This document shows positions 10,659 through 21,552 of a stretch of DNA of 64,000 nt, piece by piece. Source of the stretch: Lycorma delicatula (taxonomy: Eukaryota > Arthropoda > Insecta > Hemiptera > Fulgoridae). Position numbers and translations under genes: made by a program. The notes below the pieces were generated by a model. The model did no database searches. It saw nothing but the letters and a program-made list of their open reading frames with translations, and was not told where the DNA came from. The number at the start of each line of letters is the position of its first letter. Within the stretch, counting starts at the first letter, position 1. The stretch lies in assembly GCF_047948215.1 (NCBI RefSeq), contig NC_134465.1, forward strand, positions 40,772,153-40,836,152, given 5' to 3'.

Positions 10659-12323
10659 CTTTTGCTCTTAGGTTCGTCTGGAACACTCTCCTCAACACTC
10701 CCGGTATCGGTAACTGACAGTGCCGCTACCGGGAGCACCACAGAAAAACTGCACAAGGTTAAGAAACAAAAAATACACATCATAAGACAGTCACAAGACA
10801 ATACAAAATACAATACAATACATCATAAGACACAATAAGAAAGTTTACAAAATACACATCACACAAAACTGCGCCGTAGCACCATCAGGCCTTTCCCAGC
10901 GCTATGCATGGTCGGTCACCTGCCTCTCAGTGCCTCCTCTATTCGGCGCTGCTCCTCCTCCTTATCCCGCAATATCCTGTTGACTAGCGTTTCCACGGCG
11001 CACCATTCTCGCCGTCCCCGGAGCATGTGTGCTACTACATTATCTGCAGTCAACCACGTGAGCCCCATCATCCTCCTCACGTGACCCCACCTTACGCACT
11101 CAAAGATGGTGTGTTGAGCCGTATCCTCGTCTGTGCAGTAGATGCACTCCGGGGAGCCTCTTTTTCCAAATCTGAAGAGGTACGCCATGAAATCACCATG
11201 CCCCGACAGGAATTGAGTGAGATAATACCCCACTTCTCCAAATCCCCGCCGGACCCATGGTTCAATATTGGGGATAAGCCTCCACGTCCATCTTCCTTTG
11301 TCAGAGGCCGCCCATCTCTCCTGCCAATTCACCAGCATTTCTCCCCAGGCGTCCTTCTTGCTCATGCCCCCCCCGCCTTCTCTCCAGCTGCCTCGCACGC
11401 AGCTTTATCGGTGGGACCCCGGCAATAACCTCCGCCGCGTCCCCTGATACCGTTCGGTACGCGGAGGCTATCCCAATCAGCGATCTTCTCTGCAGGGAGG
11501 TCAGTTTCGACTCATTGCACTTCCTCGCCAACGCTTCGTTCCACACCGGCACAGCATACAGTAGTGTCGATGTGGCCACTGAGAGAATGAGCCTCCGCCT
11601 CCCCGCCCGAGGTCCCCGCAGGTTGGACATGAGCCTCACTAGCCTAGACGTCACCTCCTCCGTCCTGGCCACAGCCTCCTTCACATGCCTCGTGAATTGG
11701 CCCGACCTGTCCAGCCACACGCCGAGATACTTCGCAGCCCTCGACGTGCGGATCTGGACACCTTCGACCTCTACGGTGATGTCTCTCAGGCGCCTCCGGC
11801 CCGTCATGGCGACCATCACCGTCTTCTGAGGGGCCAGAGCCAGCCCTCTGCCCCGTAGCCAACCCCCGACCATGTTGACAGCGCTGGTGGCTCGTTCCTC
11901 CACCTCTTCCTCCGACGCGCCAGACACAAGGAGCGCCAGATCATCTGCGTAAGCCACCGCCTGAGTGCCCGCCGGGAGCTCCATCCGCAGCAGCCCGTCG
12001 TACACCAAGTTCCACAACTGTGGACCAAGCACCGAACCTTGTGGCACCCCGCCACCCATCCAGAAGTCCTCTCTGCCATCTTCCGTTTCCACCAGGATCC
12101 TCCTCTCGTGGAGGTAGTCGTTCAATAGAGCGACGATGTACTCGCTGAGGCCTCTGTCTCTCAGCGAGTCCATGACCACTCCCCACGGTATGCTGTTGAA
12201 CGCGTTTTTGACGTCTAGGAGAACCACTAGTGGAATCTTCCTCACACGCCAGGTTCCACGAGCCGTCTCACGTGCCCAGTCCACGACGTAGAATTTAAAA
12301 TGAGAGTGGAGGCCCACGCCCAT
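10611..12323 (-). pseudogene. R1-clade LINE ORF2, RT to C-terminus, inserted in the Jockey-like element
   Basis: A - strand, markedly GC-rich insert, unlike its AT-rich surroundings. Open frame 12323-11301 covers the RT: 'PLVVLLDVKNAFNSIPW', 'GGGVPQGSVLGPQLWNLVYD', and the intact catalytic 'AVAYADDLALLVS'. A shift near 11350 leads into 11398-10916, which carries the R1 C-terminus with 'CIYCTDEDTAQHTIFEC' and stops at 10916. A 3' UTR and 48 A follow. The 5' end (endonuclease and early RT) is missing. At its 5' junction the Jockey-like endonuclease frame breaks off near 12335. About 60 or more Jockey codons between 12335 and 10190 are missing, so the insertion came with a deletion. I see no TSD. 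Confidence 0.85.
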
Positions 12324-12329
12324 GACTGA

Positions 12330-13110
12330 ATTTGGTCAATTCGTGTACTGCATTATCCACATCGACCGCTGATTTTAAAGGCACGTCCAACCTTGTATTT
12401 TCCTCCAAAAAGTATTGAAAACGTCGTTTACTGGTCAATTTACTAAACGGAGTGGGAGTTAGCATAACGTCAAAAGATATCGAAAGCACAACAGGTGTGT
12501 GATCTGACAACAAGACAAAATGAGGTTCAACATGCAAATAACTTTCAGAAATACCTTTGAAAATGAAAAAATCCAGGAGATCTAAAATTTTATTAAGATT
12601 GTTAGGCCAGTAGGTTGGTTCTCCAGAAAATAAACTCCAAATTATTGTCAGTAATCTATCTGAAAAGTTGCCTGCCTTTTGGTGATGTTAGTCGCGATTC
12701 CCAGTGTAGTTTCTAGAATTCCAATCTCCATCACAGATGAATCTCGGACCCAAGAATCTAAAGAATAATGTAAACTGATCCGCATTCATACCATGCCTTG
12801 GTGGGCAATAAATTGAAGAGACAGAAAATTGTGATCGTTCATCGTGGACAATCACGGTAGTGACTTGTAAAAAGTCCTTTTGTGTTCAAGCGATATAAAG
12901 CGAGAAAAAATAGTTAAATATCAACAGCAGTACCGCCTTGTGCATTCCCTGATGGATGATTGGTGCAATATATTGTATAGCCATGACATTTGACAACATG
13001 TCTATCAGTAAACCTTGTTCCAGATATAAGCATTATGTTTATCTTATTAATATTTAAAAAAGATTCTAATACTAGGTTTTTTATCACACAACCCGTTAGC
13101 ATTCCATATT
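12330..13110 (-). pseudogene. Jockey-like LINE ORF2: endonuclease region
   Basis: The N-terminal apurinic-type endonuclease of the Jockey-like element. The frame at 13102-12914 reads 'NINKINIMLISGTRFTDRHV' and 'HPSGNAQGGTAV'. Eroded sequence follows, then 12537-12330 gives the terminal EN motif 'LLSDHTPVVLSISF' and the post-EN linker. The middle is broken by stops. It matches the family in order and orientation with ORF1 upstream (13.4-14.6 kb) and the RT downstream (8.7-10.2 kb). Confidence 0.8.
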
Positions 13111-13377
13111 GATAGTTTGAAACAGTCGTTCACTTTTTTTTTAGACGATTCATGATTAGTCCAATCATTCTATCCATCATATTTTCAAGCAGTCGCTCAA
13201 ATCTTTGAAACATACGGTCCAATACATTCATGAACCCATGAAAAGTTTGGTTATCAATAGTTTGTTGATCATAGGAACTACTTTCAGCGTAGGGAGGACC
13301 AGAAATATTCAGCCTATTATTATTATCACTAACATTACTACTATTATAATTATGAAAACCATTGTTACTCGAATTAG

Positions 13378-14640
13378 TTACACAAACATCTCTTCTTTTA
13401 GGCTCAGATTGTTACTAATGACATGAGTATAATTATTATTATCAGTAGAATTGTTATTAGTTGCAACTCTGGAAGAGAGGGCGGGTTTGGGTTTGGGAGA
13501 ATAGACCGTAGTTTTATACTGTTGATAAATGATTATACCCTCTGTAACTACCTGGGTGTTGATCGCCGCAGTTGACGTAGGAAGCTCGAACGTGTGATGC
13601 TTTAGACTATTGTGGCACGATCTGCACCGCATTTTACACAACGGTGCGGGCAATTTCATAGACTTTTGGTATGGTCAAAGCGTTGACAATGTTTGCATTA
13701 GACCACTTCTTTTTTAAAATACGAAGCTTCAAAGCTTACAATTGTATAGTTGAGAGATCTCAAGTTAAAAATTTCGTTATTATTATATTTGGGCTGCAAA
13801 TCTACGAAATAAAGTGGCAACGGTTCCTTTGTGTGACGATGTAGAACCTTAATAACGTTTCTAACCTTGTGGCGTAACTTCGTCAATTCATCAATAATTA
13901 CGGATTTATCTTCCGAGTGATGAATGCCTCGCATGACCACTGTATATGCTCTTTCATATTTAAGTTTATATGTTTAGTGACTAATATTGCTTTCAAACAT
14001 TTTGACCTAATAATTTCATGTTATAATATAAACTGATAGAACTTTTACCGTTTGACTCGATTTCATTCTTGTCAATTTATATTTAATAACATTACAATTA
14101 GGAAATAATTATTGATGGAAAATTGTTCAATTCGTTTACTGCATTAACGCCTGTTACCAAAATAGGCTCAGGTTTTAATGTTTTTGCATGACAACCTTCG
14201 TTGTCCGCAATGTTTTCAAGAAGACTAAATTTATTTGACGTAGGAACAGCAAATGTAAATGGACCAGCTGACTGTACTCGAATATTATCTTCAGTATAAT
14301 TTGTAAGTTGGCGTTTTTTTGCCAAGGGAATTTCATTGTTCTGCCAACCGACATTTTTGTTTTGTATGCACAATAATGGTATTGCTTGGTAAGGAGGGTT
14401 TGCCTCGCTAAAATCCTTAATATCACTTTCACTCTCTGCTCCTGAAAAGTCACTCATGTTATCGATAATGTCGTCTATAATTAACTTACGCCGCGCCGGT
14501 TTCCGAGGGGCCCTGTCAGAACACTTTAGAAGCTCACGTATTCTATTATCTGGTAGGTTAGGGTTTATATGAGATAGTAGGTTATTGTTAACATGGGATG
14601 ATTCGCCGTTGCTAAGAGTAACAGCTTGTAGCTGGTCCAT
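13378..14640 (-). pseudogene. Jockey-like LINE ORF1 (Gag-like)
   Basis: Three frame segments on the - strand give a Gag-like protein. 14640-14098 starts at a plausible ATG and is polar and low-complexity. 13940-13698 has 'VMRGIHHSEDKSVIIDELTK' and 'HTKEPLPLYFVDLQPKYNN', the conserved block of insect Jockey Gag proteins. 13659-13378 begins with zinc-knuckle remains ('CKMRCRSCHNSLKHH'). Two frame breaks separate them. About 250-300 bp upstream of 14640 may be the 5' UTR, so this copy may once have been nearly full length. Confidence 0.75.
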
Positions 14641-14879
14641 AGCAACGCGCTATGGAAGGTTATGTCGCTTATTTAAAAACGACACCGAATACAAATATTC
14701 CTTCTTGAGACAATACTGATAATAATAATACACAATATAGTCTATAGATAATAAAGTGTACAATATAATACCTGGTTATATTTGGTATAAGATAAATTTT
14801 CACTAGAACTTACTAGACTCGTCTCTCTTGCACAAAAACAGCTGTTGCACATATATATCGTAGTAAAAATTTTCCGGTT

Positions 14880-15375
14880 GAAGCATAAATTTTAATGACT
14901 TGAATTAATGAACTGTGAACTGTGAGTCTTTATCACTGTGTGAGCTGGGTTTGAACTGAAAGATTCGAATCAATCGAATGAATAATATTATAAAAATAAT
15001 AGAATTAAATTTACGTTAAATAAAATAATATTAAATGAATTTAACAATTTTTTAAATTTATTAAAACGTTTTTTTATATAATAATGGGCTTCCCGTTTGG
15101 ACTCCGTGTGAGGCTAGAGTGCTGAGGTGTGCGAGCACCTCGTGGGGAATTAGACCGATCATGCATCAACCGATAACAAACAGAGTGTACTTGGGGCGCT
15201 ATTTTGGGAGGTGCAGTGGGGGTGCTCTTACTACAATAGATCTGCAAACAATCGTCCGATTTTGAAAATTCAAACGGAGTATTTGTTAGTAGGTAGAAGG
15301 CTAACATTTGCACGCGTCAATTACACTCTCGATCTAACAAATTACGGTTATTCGGAAATTTATATATAAATATAT
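14880..15375 (+). repeat. interspersed repeat (family K), body, split by a mariner
   Basis: Matches 38704-39350 and 53635-54050. Shared blocks: 'gaactgtgaactgtgagtct', 'gattcgaatcaatcgaatga', 'aataatgggctt', 'aaacaatcgtccgattt', 'acggttattcggaaat'. The family continues beyond the mariner at 16800-17030 (compare 39145-39360, 'gatgggaatggcg' repeats), so the mariner split this copy. No protein-coding potential. Confidence 0.7.
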
Positions 15376-15378
15376 ATA

Positions 15379-16681
15379 CAGAGTGTCCCATATAAAACGC
15401 AACCCAACCTTATATTGGTAGGTATTTAAATAATAAAAAGGCATGTGTAAATGTAAATGTAATTTTTATTGTTACCATCCATTACCTAACATTTAGAGTA
15501 AATGTTGAAAGTGGCCGCCATCTTCTTGAATACAAGCTTCAATTCTTTTTACAGCGTTTCTTGCAACTTTTTTCAAAGTTTGTGGCTGGATATTTAATAC
15601 AGCTTGTTCAATATTGACTTTCAATCGTTCAAGTGTTCGTGGTTTGTTGCTGTAGACTTTTTCTTTGAGGTAACCACGTAGAAAAAAATCCGCCGCAGTC
15701 AAATCTGGAGATCTTGGTGGTCACAAGCCTCGACCGATAACACGATTACCAAAGAATTCCTCGACGAAATCAGAAGTTGAACCTACGTCGCACCGTCATG
15801 TTGTAGCCAGCAGTGTCTGTCTTCCTCTTCGAAGAGTGCGATGAGCTGAAATAAAATATCCTGATATCGTTCTGAATTAACGGTGTACTCGAAAAAAATA
15901 GGACCGATTATTTTCTTCCGCGATATCGCGCACCACACGCCCAACTTCTGCGGGTGTAATTGTTTTTCGTGATAAACGTGGGGCTTTTTAGCTCTCCAAA
16001 TTCTACTGTTTTGGCTGTTTACGTAGCCATCCAAATGAAACCGTGCTTCATCTGTGAAAAATAACGAATCCATAACATTAATTCCCTCACGCAGAAATCG
16101 ACGGAACCGTTGACAATACTGTAGCCGTTTTTCTTTGTCGGGCTCAAGAAGTCGATGAACCGTTTGAATGCGATAAGGTCGTAATTGTAATTGTTTGGTC
16201 GCCCGATGAACGGTTGATTTAGACAAATTAATTTCAGCAGACAAACGTCTGATCGATTTATTTGGCGAGGCGAGTAATCGGTCTTTGATTTCAGTGACTG
16301 TATCTGTATTCAACACCGACGCAGGTCTTTTGTGTTCCTTCTTATTAACAGAACCGGTCTCTCTAAATTTTGCGACTAACCTTAATACTGATGTTTTGTT
16401 AGGAGCCGGTTTATCTGGGTACTTATGGCGAAACAAATCTCGCACTGCAACCACTGATTTCGTACTGAAGTACGACTCAACAATGAAAACACGTTCATCT
16501 AGCGAAAACACCATCTTGTCTCTAGCAATACACTGAACGTTATGATTGCATTGTTACTATCGGTAGTGTTCTACTGCGTCACCGCGATGTTCAGATGTTG
16601 GACGAGTCCATTTCAGTAACGAGTAGGGAAGTAAACTTGACTTTTGAAATTTGATGGGTTGCGTTTTATATGGGACACCCT

Positions 16682-16682
<1 letters not shown>
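15379..16682 (-). mobile_element. mariner-like element 1 with both TIRs
   Basis: About 1.3 kb bounded by near-perfect 28-bp TIRs. The left starts cagagtgtcccatataaaac at 15379; the right is its inverted copy ending at 16682. It is inserted in a TA-rich stretch, and TA follows both ends (one base offset on the right). It carries one transposase gene on the - strand. Structure and sequence suggest a fairly recent insertion. Confidence 0.92.
15493..16514 (-). pseudogene. mariner-like transposase (element 1), two lesions
   Basis: Starts at ATG 16514. Residues 1-110 are helix-turn-helix DNA-binding domains ('NKTSVLRLVAKFRETGSV', 'LSAEINLSKSTVHRATK'). The catalytic core follows: first Asp near residue 155 in 'SLFFTDEARFHLDGYVN', second near 240 in 'WLQHDGAT', third in 'PPRSPDLTAADFFLRGYLK'. 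The frame is lost just after the second Asp (near 15783). One in-frame TGA sits where tryptophan is expected before 'PPRSPDL'. The C-terminal segment then runs to 15493. Total length near 340 codons is normal for the family. All three acidic positions survive, so inactivation looks recent. Confidence 0.9.

Positions 16683-16716
<34 letters not shown>
16683..16716. repeat. (TA)n microsatellite
   Basis: TA dinucleotide run immediately right of mariner-like element 1. A shorter TA-rich run lies on its left, consistent with TA target choice. Confidence 0.9.
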
Positions 16717-16718
<2 letters not shown>

Positions 16719-16799
16719 TTTGTCTGGTTTGTTATCGCATCACACGAGAACTGACTGACTGATTACTTTCAATTTTTCAAGTTGCATACGTGTTATCCC

Positions 16800-17040
16800 A
16801 TGGAAGAACCATCATCAGTATTACCCTCACAACCCTGAGGATAACGTACAGTGCGGGGTTCCAGGGAGTGAAGTCCTCTGGTTAGATGGGAATGGCGACC
16901 GAAGAAAGCTTCTAGAGTATCCAGAGCGCAAATCATCCTGGAAAATTGGGAATGACGAGCGAAGCTAGCTCTGCGATCACGTGGTAGCCAGATCGCTTGC
17001 AGTGTTTCCAATCTTATTACTTTTCTCACACACCTCGTAT
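16800..17040 (+). repeat. family K continuation
   Basis: Matches 39145-39360 in order ('acgtacagtgcgg', 'tagatgggaatggcg', 'aaattgggaatg.cgagcga'). It is the distal part of the family K copy at 14880-15375, separated from it by mariner-like element 1. Confidence 0.6.
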
Positions 17041-17799
17041 ATATATAAGGAACAAGCAGTTTTCCTCGCTTTCTTCATTAAACCAAACTTACTGTAGCAG
17101 TTTTTGTTAAAAACCAATGCATGAAATTGCATCAAAAATATCTAAAAAGTAGTATTAGGATCCCCCCCCCCCCCATGAATCCAGCTGCTGTTACGTACGT
17201 TAGACAGTTAGACAAACATTTTGCCTGGTCGAATAGTACACACTTATATTTACGTATGTATATGATTTGTATGTCCTTTAAACTGGTGCGCATGATAACA
17301 TAGAATGCGATATAAATTTTAAGTGTATTGTATGCATATTAGAATAGCATTACGGAATTTCTGTATCATATGCGGAATTTCCGGTGAAGCTAGTTAATAT
17401 GTTTATGTAACGTACTTGAATCGTACTCCGTACTAAGCCAGACAGTCAGTTATCTTGCGGTAAACTTTAAAACTAACTTTTAATTTTTTTTTTTTTTCAA
17501 TCTATTTCTCTAATAAAATTTTTAAGGAAGAATATTTTTATAATATTCTTTTAAGTTAATTTTTGTTGAGAAGGGGAAGAAATTTTAATTAGAAGTTGTT
17601 TCCGATCAATTTCCATTTTTCAATATTGAACGCTTGTTATTTATCTAATCTAGATCGCATTAAAAGGATTACGAATCCTTATGGTTTTTATAAAGTACTC
17701 ATAAAGCTTATCGGTTACCTTTTGTATACCCATAATTACGTATTAGTATGGAAACCCCTTAAGTAACTTTTTGATATTTGAACATAAAAAAATTATATT

Positions 17800-18725
17800 T
17801 AAAAAATGCTCCTGTTTCGAACGATCTAATTTTACTTTCCCGTCTAGATATTGTTATAACTCTGGAAAGAAAAGTACCGTAATCGGTCCAATCTGGGCAC
17901 ATGCGGTTTTCAGCAGATGTTAACATTTTGACACCTAAGGAACCCAAAAAAACGGATGGAAATTTTCTGGATATTAATGTTCGTACGTACGTACGTACGC
18001 GCGCGCGCGTGTGTGTGTATGTTTGTTCGGTGTTGGCCTCTAAATCATGTTATATATCCAGAACTACTGGACCGATTTTGACCAAAATTGGCCAGATTAC
18101 TTCTATACATGGCCATTAAATTGATACCTTAAATTTTCAACTTAAAAAATCAAGGTGGTGAGGCTGTAGGGCAAGGTCACCTTCGGTATCTTGAGATTTC
18201 TCTTAATTAGGGTCATGTTTTTCTTAGGTACATTTTTTAACAATTAAAAAATAACAATGTTTGCAAAAAAAGTTTGCAAAATCGCATCCCACCCCAAAAA
18301 ATGCTCTAAACTACTGCTGTATTGACGTCATAGATGAGCGGTAGAATTAAATAAATGAATGAATGATATTTAAAGTGTAAAAAAGTAACTTGGTCTGGCC
18401 AGATCTTGAACTCGATCCCCCGGTTGACTCGGTATCTGGTGCGTTAAGCCTTGCGGCTACACCGGTCTCCCGACCGTACAAGAGAAATTTGTTCTATTTA
18501 AGTTGTAAAATTACATCAGTTTAGTTAGTTCCGACCGTCGCCGGTGGTACCGCCACATCCGTACGATTTGAATACGCGCGCGCTTTAGTTAGAATCATTG
18601 AATTAAATAAACGAGAAAATATTATATTTAAATAAAATGATAAATATTTTAAATTAAGTTGTGTGTGTAAGCCGTGCATCAGAAACAACTTAAGTTGTAG
18701 GACTTTCCCGGAACGCGGCTTTAGC
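17800..18725 (+). repeat. interspersed repeat (family R) with tRNA-like segment
   Basis: Longest uninterrupted copy. It has the 'accgattttgaccaaaatt' block near 18071, the 'gacgtcatagatgagcggta' block near 18325, and then at 18390-18475 a segment that on the - strand resembles a tRNA (A-box-like 'gtagccgcaaggct', B-box-like 'gatcgagttcaag'). It ends with 'gtgtgtgtaagccgtgcatc' and 'ttgtaggactttccc'. An inverted copy lies at 27360-29430. No protein is encoded. The class is unknown. Confidence 0.65.
17982..18022. repeat. alternating purine-pyrimidine tract (ACGT/CG/GT)
   Basis: About 41 bp of strictly alternating bases: cgta repeats, then cg repeats, then gt repeats. This is a classic Z-DNA-prone composition. 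It lies inside family R. Confidence 0.85.
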
Positions 18726-19140
18726 CTCGTGACGGAAAATTCCTTTTCCTTTGTTTCTTTTGTTCAAGCTTACGTCTTTCAGTGTTTTTGTTTTTCTTGG
18801 AAATCTTTGATATTTTGCAATTTCATTCCAAGTGGTGAACGTTCTTTGATGTCTTTTTGAGTTGTTTTCAGTTCTTCCAGTTGCTATTGGCTTAAATTTT
18901 AAAGCATGTAAATAGCCTCTGTTAAGGTTCATTATTTATAGGTGACCTTAGAAGTCCATTCTTCTTTTTCCGATTACATCTGATATTTTCTTCTTTACGT
19001 TTACGTTTGTCTTCTTCTCTATTCTTATTCGTCTTTCACGGGTTCTAGGACATTTCTGAGTATTCTTCGTTCTTTTGTTTGTGGTTTATCAATTCAAAGT
19101 TTCTTGTTAAATGTCAGACATCTGGCTGCATATGGAGCTT
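18690..19140 (-). pseudogene. LINE reverse-transcriptase C-terminal remnant
   Basis: On the - strand, 19140 towards 18690, frames with stops give 'VRPEAPYAA', 'ERRILRNVLEPVKDE' and then 'NEIAKYQRFPRKTKTLKD'. These resemble the C-terminus after the palm of an insect endonuclease/reverse-transcriptase LINE. It may be the distal end of the element whose RT piece lies at 21005-21240, with SINE and mariner insertions and deletions in between. Confidence 0.5.
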
Positions 19141-19209
19141 CTGGACGAACGACTGTAGCGTAGTGTCGTAGTTTCGCGTTTTTTTATATTAAATTTCTTA
19201 CCTTTATAC

Positions 19210-19239
19210 AGATCGTGGTAGTTGGGTTTTTATTAAACA
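19210..19239 (+). repeat. SINE family 1 fragment, left of the mariner insertion
   Basis: Short remnant ('gatcgtgg' then 'gttgggtttttattaaacat') matching the middle of SINE family 1. It continues at 20733-20834 after mariner-like element 2, so the mariner split the SINE at TA. Confidence 0.6.
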
Positions 19240-19241
19240 TA

Positions 19242-20730
19242 CAGAGTGATTCAGGAGGATAGGGCAATACTTTGACAACTCATTCTACAGGCTAAAAATA
19301 AGAAAACATTCTGTAGATGGTTCAACGTAGTCCGGCAACGATCACACGATTAATTGCAACACGGCTCAATATTTCACAAAGTAGAGTATGGAGGACATTA
19401 AATAATAATGGATTGCATCCTTTTCATATTCAGAAATTGCAACATCTCCAGCCTGGTTTGACTACGCCAGCCGGCTGCAGATTTGTCAATGGGTTAATAG
19501 GAATCAACATTTAATTTCATTTATACTATTTTCGGATGAAGCTACTTTCACCCGTAACGGAATAAACAGCACACAGAATGCGCGTCGGTGGTCTGAAGAA
19601 AACCCACAGGCTACAGTGGAAAAAATTTCCAGCAACGATTTTCAGTAAATGTTTGATGTGGTATCATAAATTACCAATTAATTGATCTTTTCATACTACA
19701 TGTGTCACAGGTAGAAATTATCTGGAATTTTTACGTAATGAATTTATTATATTGCTGGAAAATATCCCCTTAGCAAAACGAATTGAAATGTATTACCAAC
19801 TTGGTGGAGCTCTTACACATTTCACTAATGAAATAAGGCAATGTCGAAAAGTTTGCTGGTAAATGAATAGGACGTGGAGGGCCGGTTAATTGGTCACCGA
19901 GATCCCCAGACCTCACTCCGTTGGATTATTGTTTGTGGGGATGGTTGAAAAATGAGGTTTACAAGGAAAAAGTAGACACAGGCGATGAACTGATTGCTCG
20001 CATTCTCAACGCTGCAGCTATAATCAAGGAACGCAAAGATACCGTTAGCCTTTCAACACAAAATCTAGAACAACGCGTTGAAAAGTGCATTGAACACAAC
20101 GGTGGTATATTTGAAAGTTATTAAACCATATGAAATACTACTTGTTAGCAGAATTTTATCATTATCATAAGAAAACAGTAAGCATTCTTTCTTTCTCCAG
20201 TGATTTTCTACTGTACATAACGAAACGTTTTTTTCAATCTGTTAAAAATTAATCTTTTTTGTTGTTAATAAAAGTCAACATGTTTAAAATTTTATTTGTT
20301 TTCTGTTGACATTATTTACATCAATCTTCTTATAATTAAATTCTCTACAATTTATGTTTAAAAAATTTATGATTTATTGCCAATTTAACAACGTTATTGT
20401 ACGTCATACGTAAAAAAATGTGTTTTTTGACCCTAATTTTGGCGTTTTACATGGGATATCTTAGAAACTAAGAGAGATACAGTTCTGGGACCTATTTTTT
20501 TCGATTTCCCAGCTCAAAAACCATAACAAACAATTGAATTTGCCCCTTAATTGACCTTCCCAGAATTTCAGAAAGCCTTAATTTACCCGGAGGAACTGAA
20601 ACTCGGGCGAAATCTTTCACTCAGTACAACTCGCTAACGAAGCGTTTTCGGACCTATATGAACTTTTTTCTTATTTTTAGCCTGTAGAATGAGTTTTCAA
20701 AGTATTGTCCTATCCTCCTGAATCACTCTG
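19242..20730 (+). mobile_element. mariner-like element 2, long TIRs, inserted in a SINE
   Basis: About 1489 bp with TIRs of some 64 bp: the left starts cagagtgattcaggaggata at 19242; the right is its inverted copy ending at 20730 with only a few mismatches. TA flanks both ends (19240-19241, 20731-20732). Outside the TA duplication the two halves of a family 1 SINE abut. A related solo end lies at 42086-42420. Confidence 0.92.
19317..20124 (+). pseudogene. mariner-like transposase (element 2), several frameshifts
   Basis: Three frame blocks. 19317-19514 is a helix-turn-helix piece ('ARLNISQSRVWRTLNNNGLH'-like) without the usual N-terminus. About 19515-19660 holds the first catalytic Asp ('LFSDEATFTRNGINS'). 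19860-20124 holds 'NWSPRSPDLTPLDYCLWGWL' and the C-terminus. The middle, with the second Asp, is scrambled (near 19800, 'LGGALTHFTNE', the expected Asp replaced by Gly in this reading). Not functional. Confidence 0.85.
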
Positions 20731-20732
20731 TA

Positions 20733-20834
20733 TATCTCAGGAACCTGAGTATACAAGTCTACACTTCACTTACATTCATTCTGAAGTAAAACCGTACGGT
20801 GGTTCTAGAGGGTAAACGGAAAAAGAAACAACTT
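20733..20834 (+). repeat. SINE family 1, 3' part right of the mariner
   Basis: Continues from 'atctcaggaac' through 'ctacacttcacttacattca' and 'agagggtaaacggaaaaaga', matching the SINE family 1 3' end. Confidence 0.75.
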
Positions 20835-21004
20835 AATTGATAGACTAGTTACATTATTTAATCTGATATGATAGCCGGATGATATGCGAACGCATGACAC
20901 TCCATTGTTTAGTTGTTTTTGTAGTAATCCAGTCTGATTTTCCAGCTAATTTTGTGTTCTTCCACGTTCTTTTCTCCAACCTCTATTAAATTTTTCCGGT
21001 ATAT

Positions 21005-21240
21005 ACTTAAAAAAGAGAGGTTGAAGCACATCACTTGGTTTTACTTAAGTCTTTATCTCGAACAGTTTTAAGATTTCTTCTCGGGACTTTATTTTTGAGT
21101 TAATATTTGTTAATGTGTGCCCGATAAGTACTGTTGTTTTATTATCTAAGTCGAATTTCTCCAGGATTCTAAATACGGTTTCTCTATCGTTTGAGTTATC
21201 GTAAGCTTATTTAAAATCAACATAGGTGACTGTGTCTCAT
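21005..21240 (-). pseudogene. LINE reverse-transcriptase fragment (fingers/palm)
   Basis: The - strand frame from about 21240 reads 'VTYVDFK*AYDN', 'TVFRILEKFDLDNKTTVLIG', 'EILKLFEIKT*VKPSDVL': RT motifs with 'GVRQGD' decayed and two stops. It encodes nothing functional now. It probably belongs with the C-terminal debris at 18690-19140. Confidence 0.55.
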
Positions 21241-21552
21241 AGTTTGAGGTATGCGGTTATGGACTATAAATGAAATTTATTTTGCGAAGAAGCAATCTTT
21301 CCAAAACCTTCCTTGTTATTCTCCTGATGAGGGCGAAATTTTTCGACAGCCGTATTTTGAAAATAAAGCGTTTCCGGCCTATGCTTATGACACTTTTGCC
21401 CTTATATTTAGCTCTAGAATTATCTCCCTATATTGTGACTTTTCTAAGTTGAACACTATATATGTATTTATTAATAAAATCGTTTATAAACATAATGTAT
21501 AATAGACATAAGATGTAATATATATAAAACAGGAACACAAATGCGAAATATA

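Noticed and set aside
10520..10813. 97-codon frame with a long Lys run
   Set aside because: Reads through a LINE poly(A) tract and UTR.
21320..21345. Hammerhead-like 'ctgatgagggcgaaa'
   Set aside because: The string resembles core pieces, but I cannot form stems I and III or see a cleavage site at the right distance.
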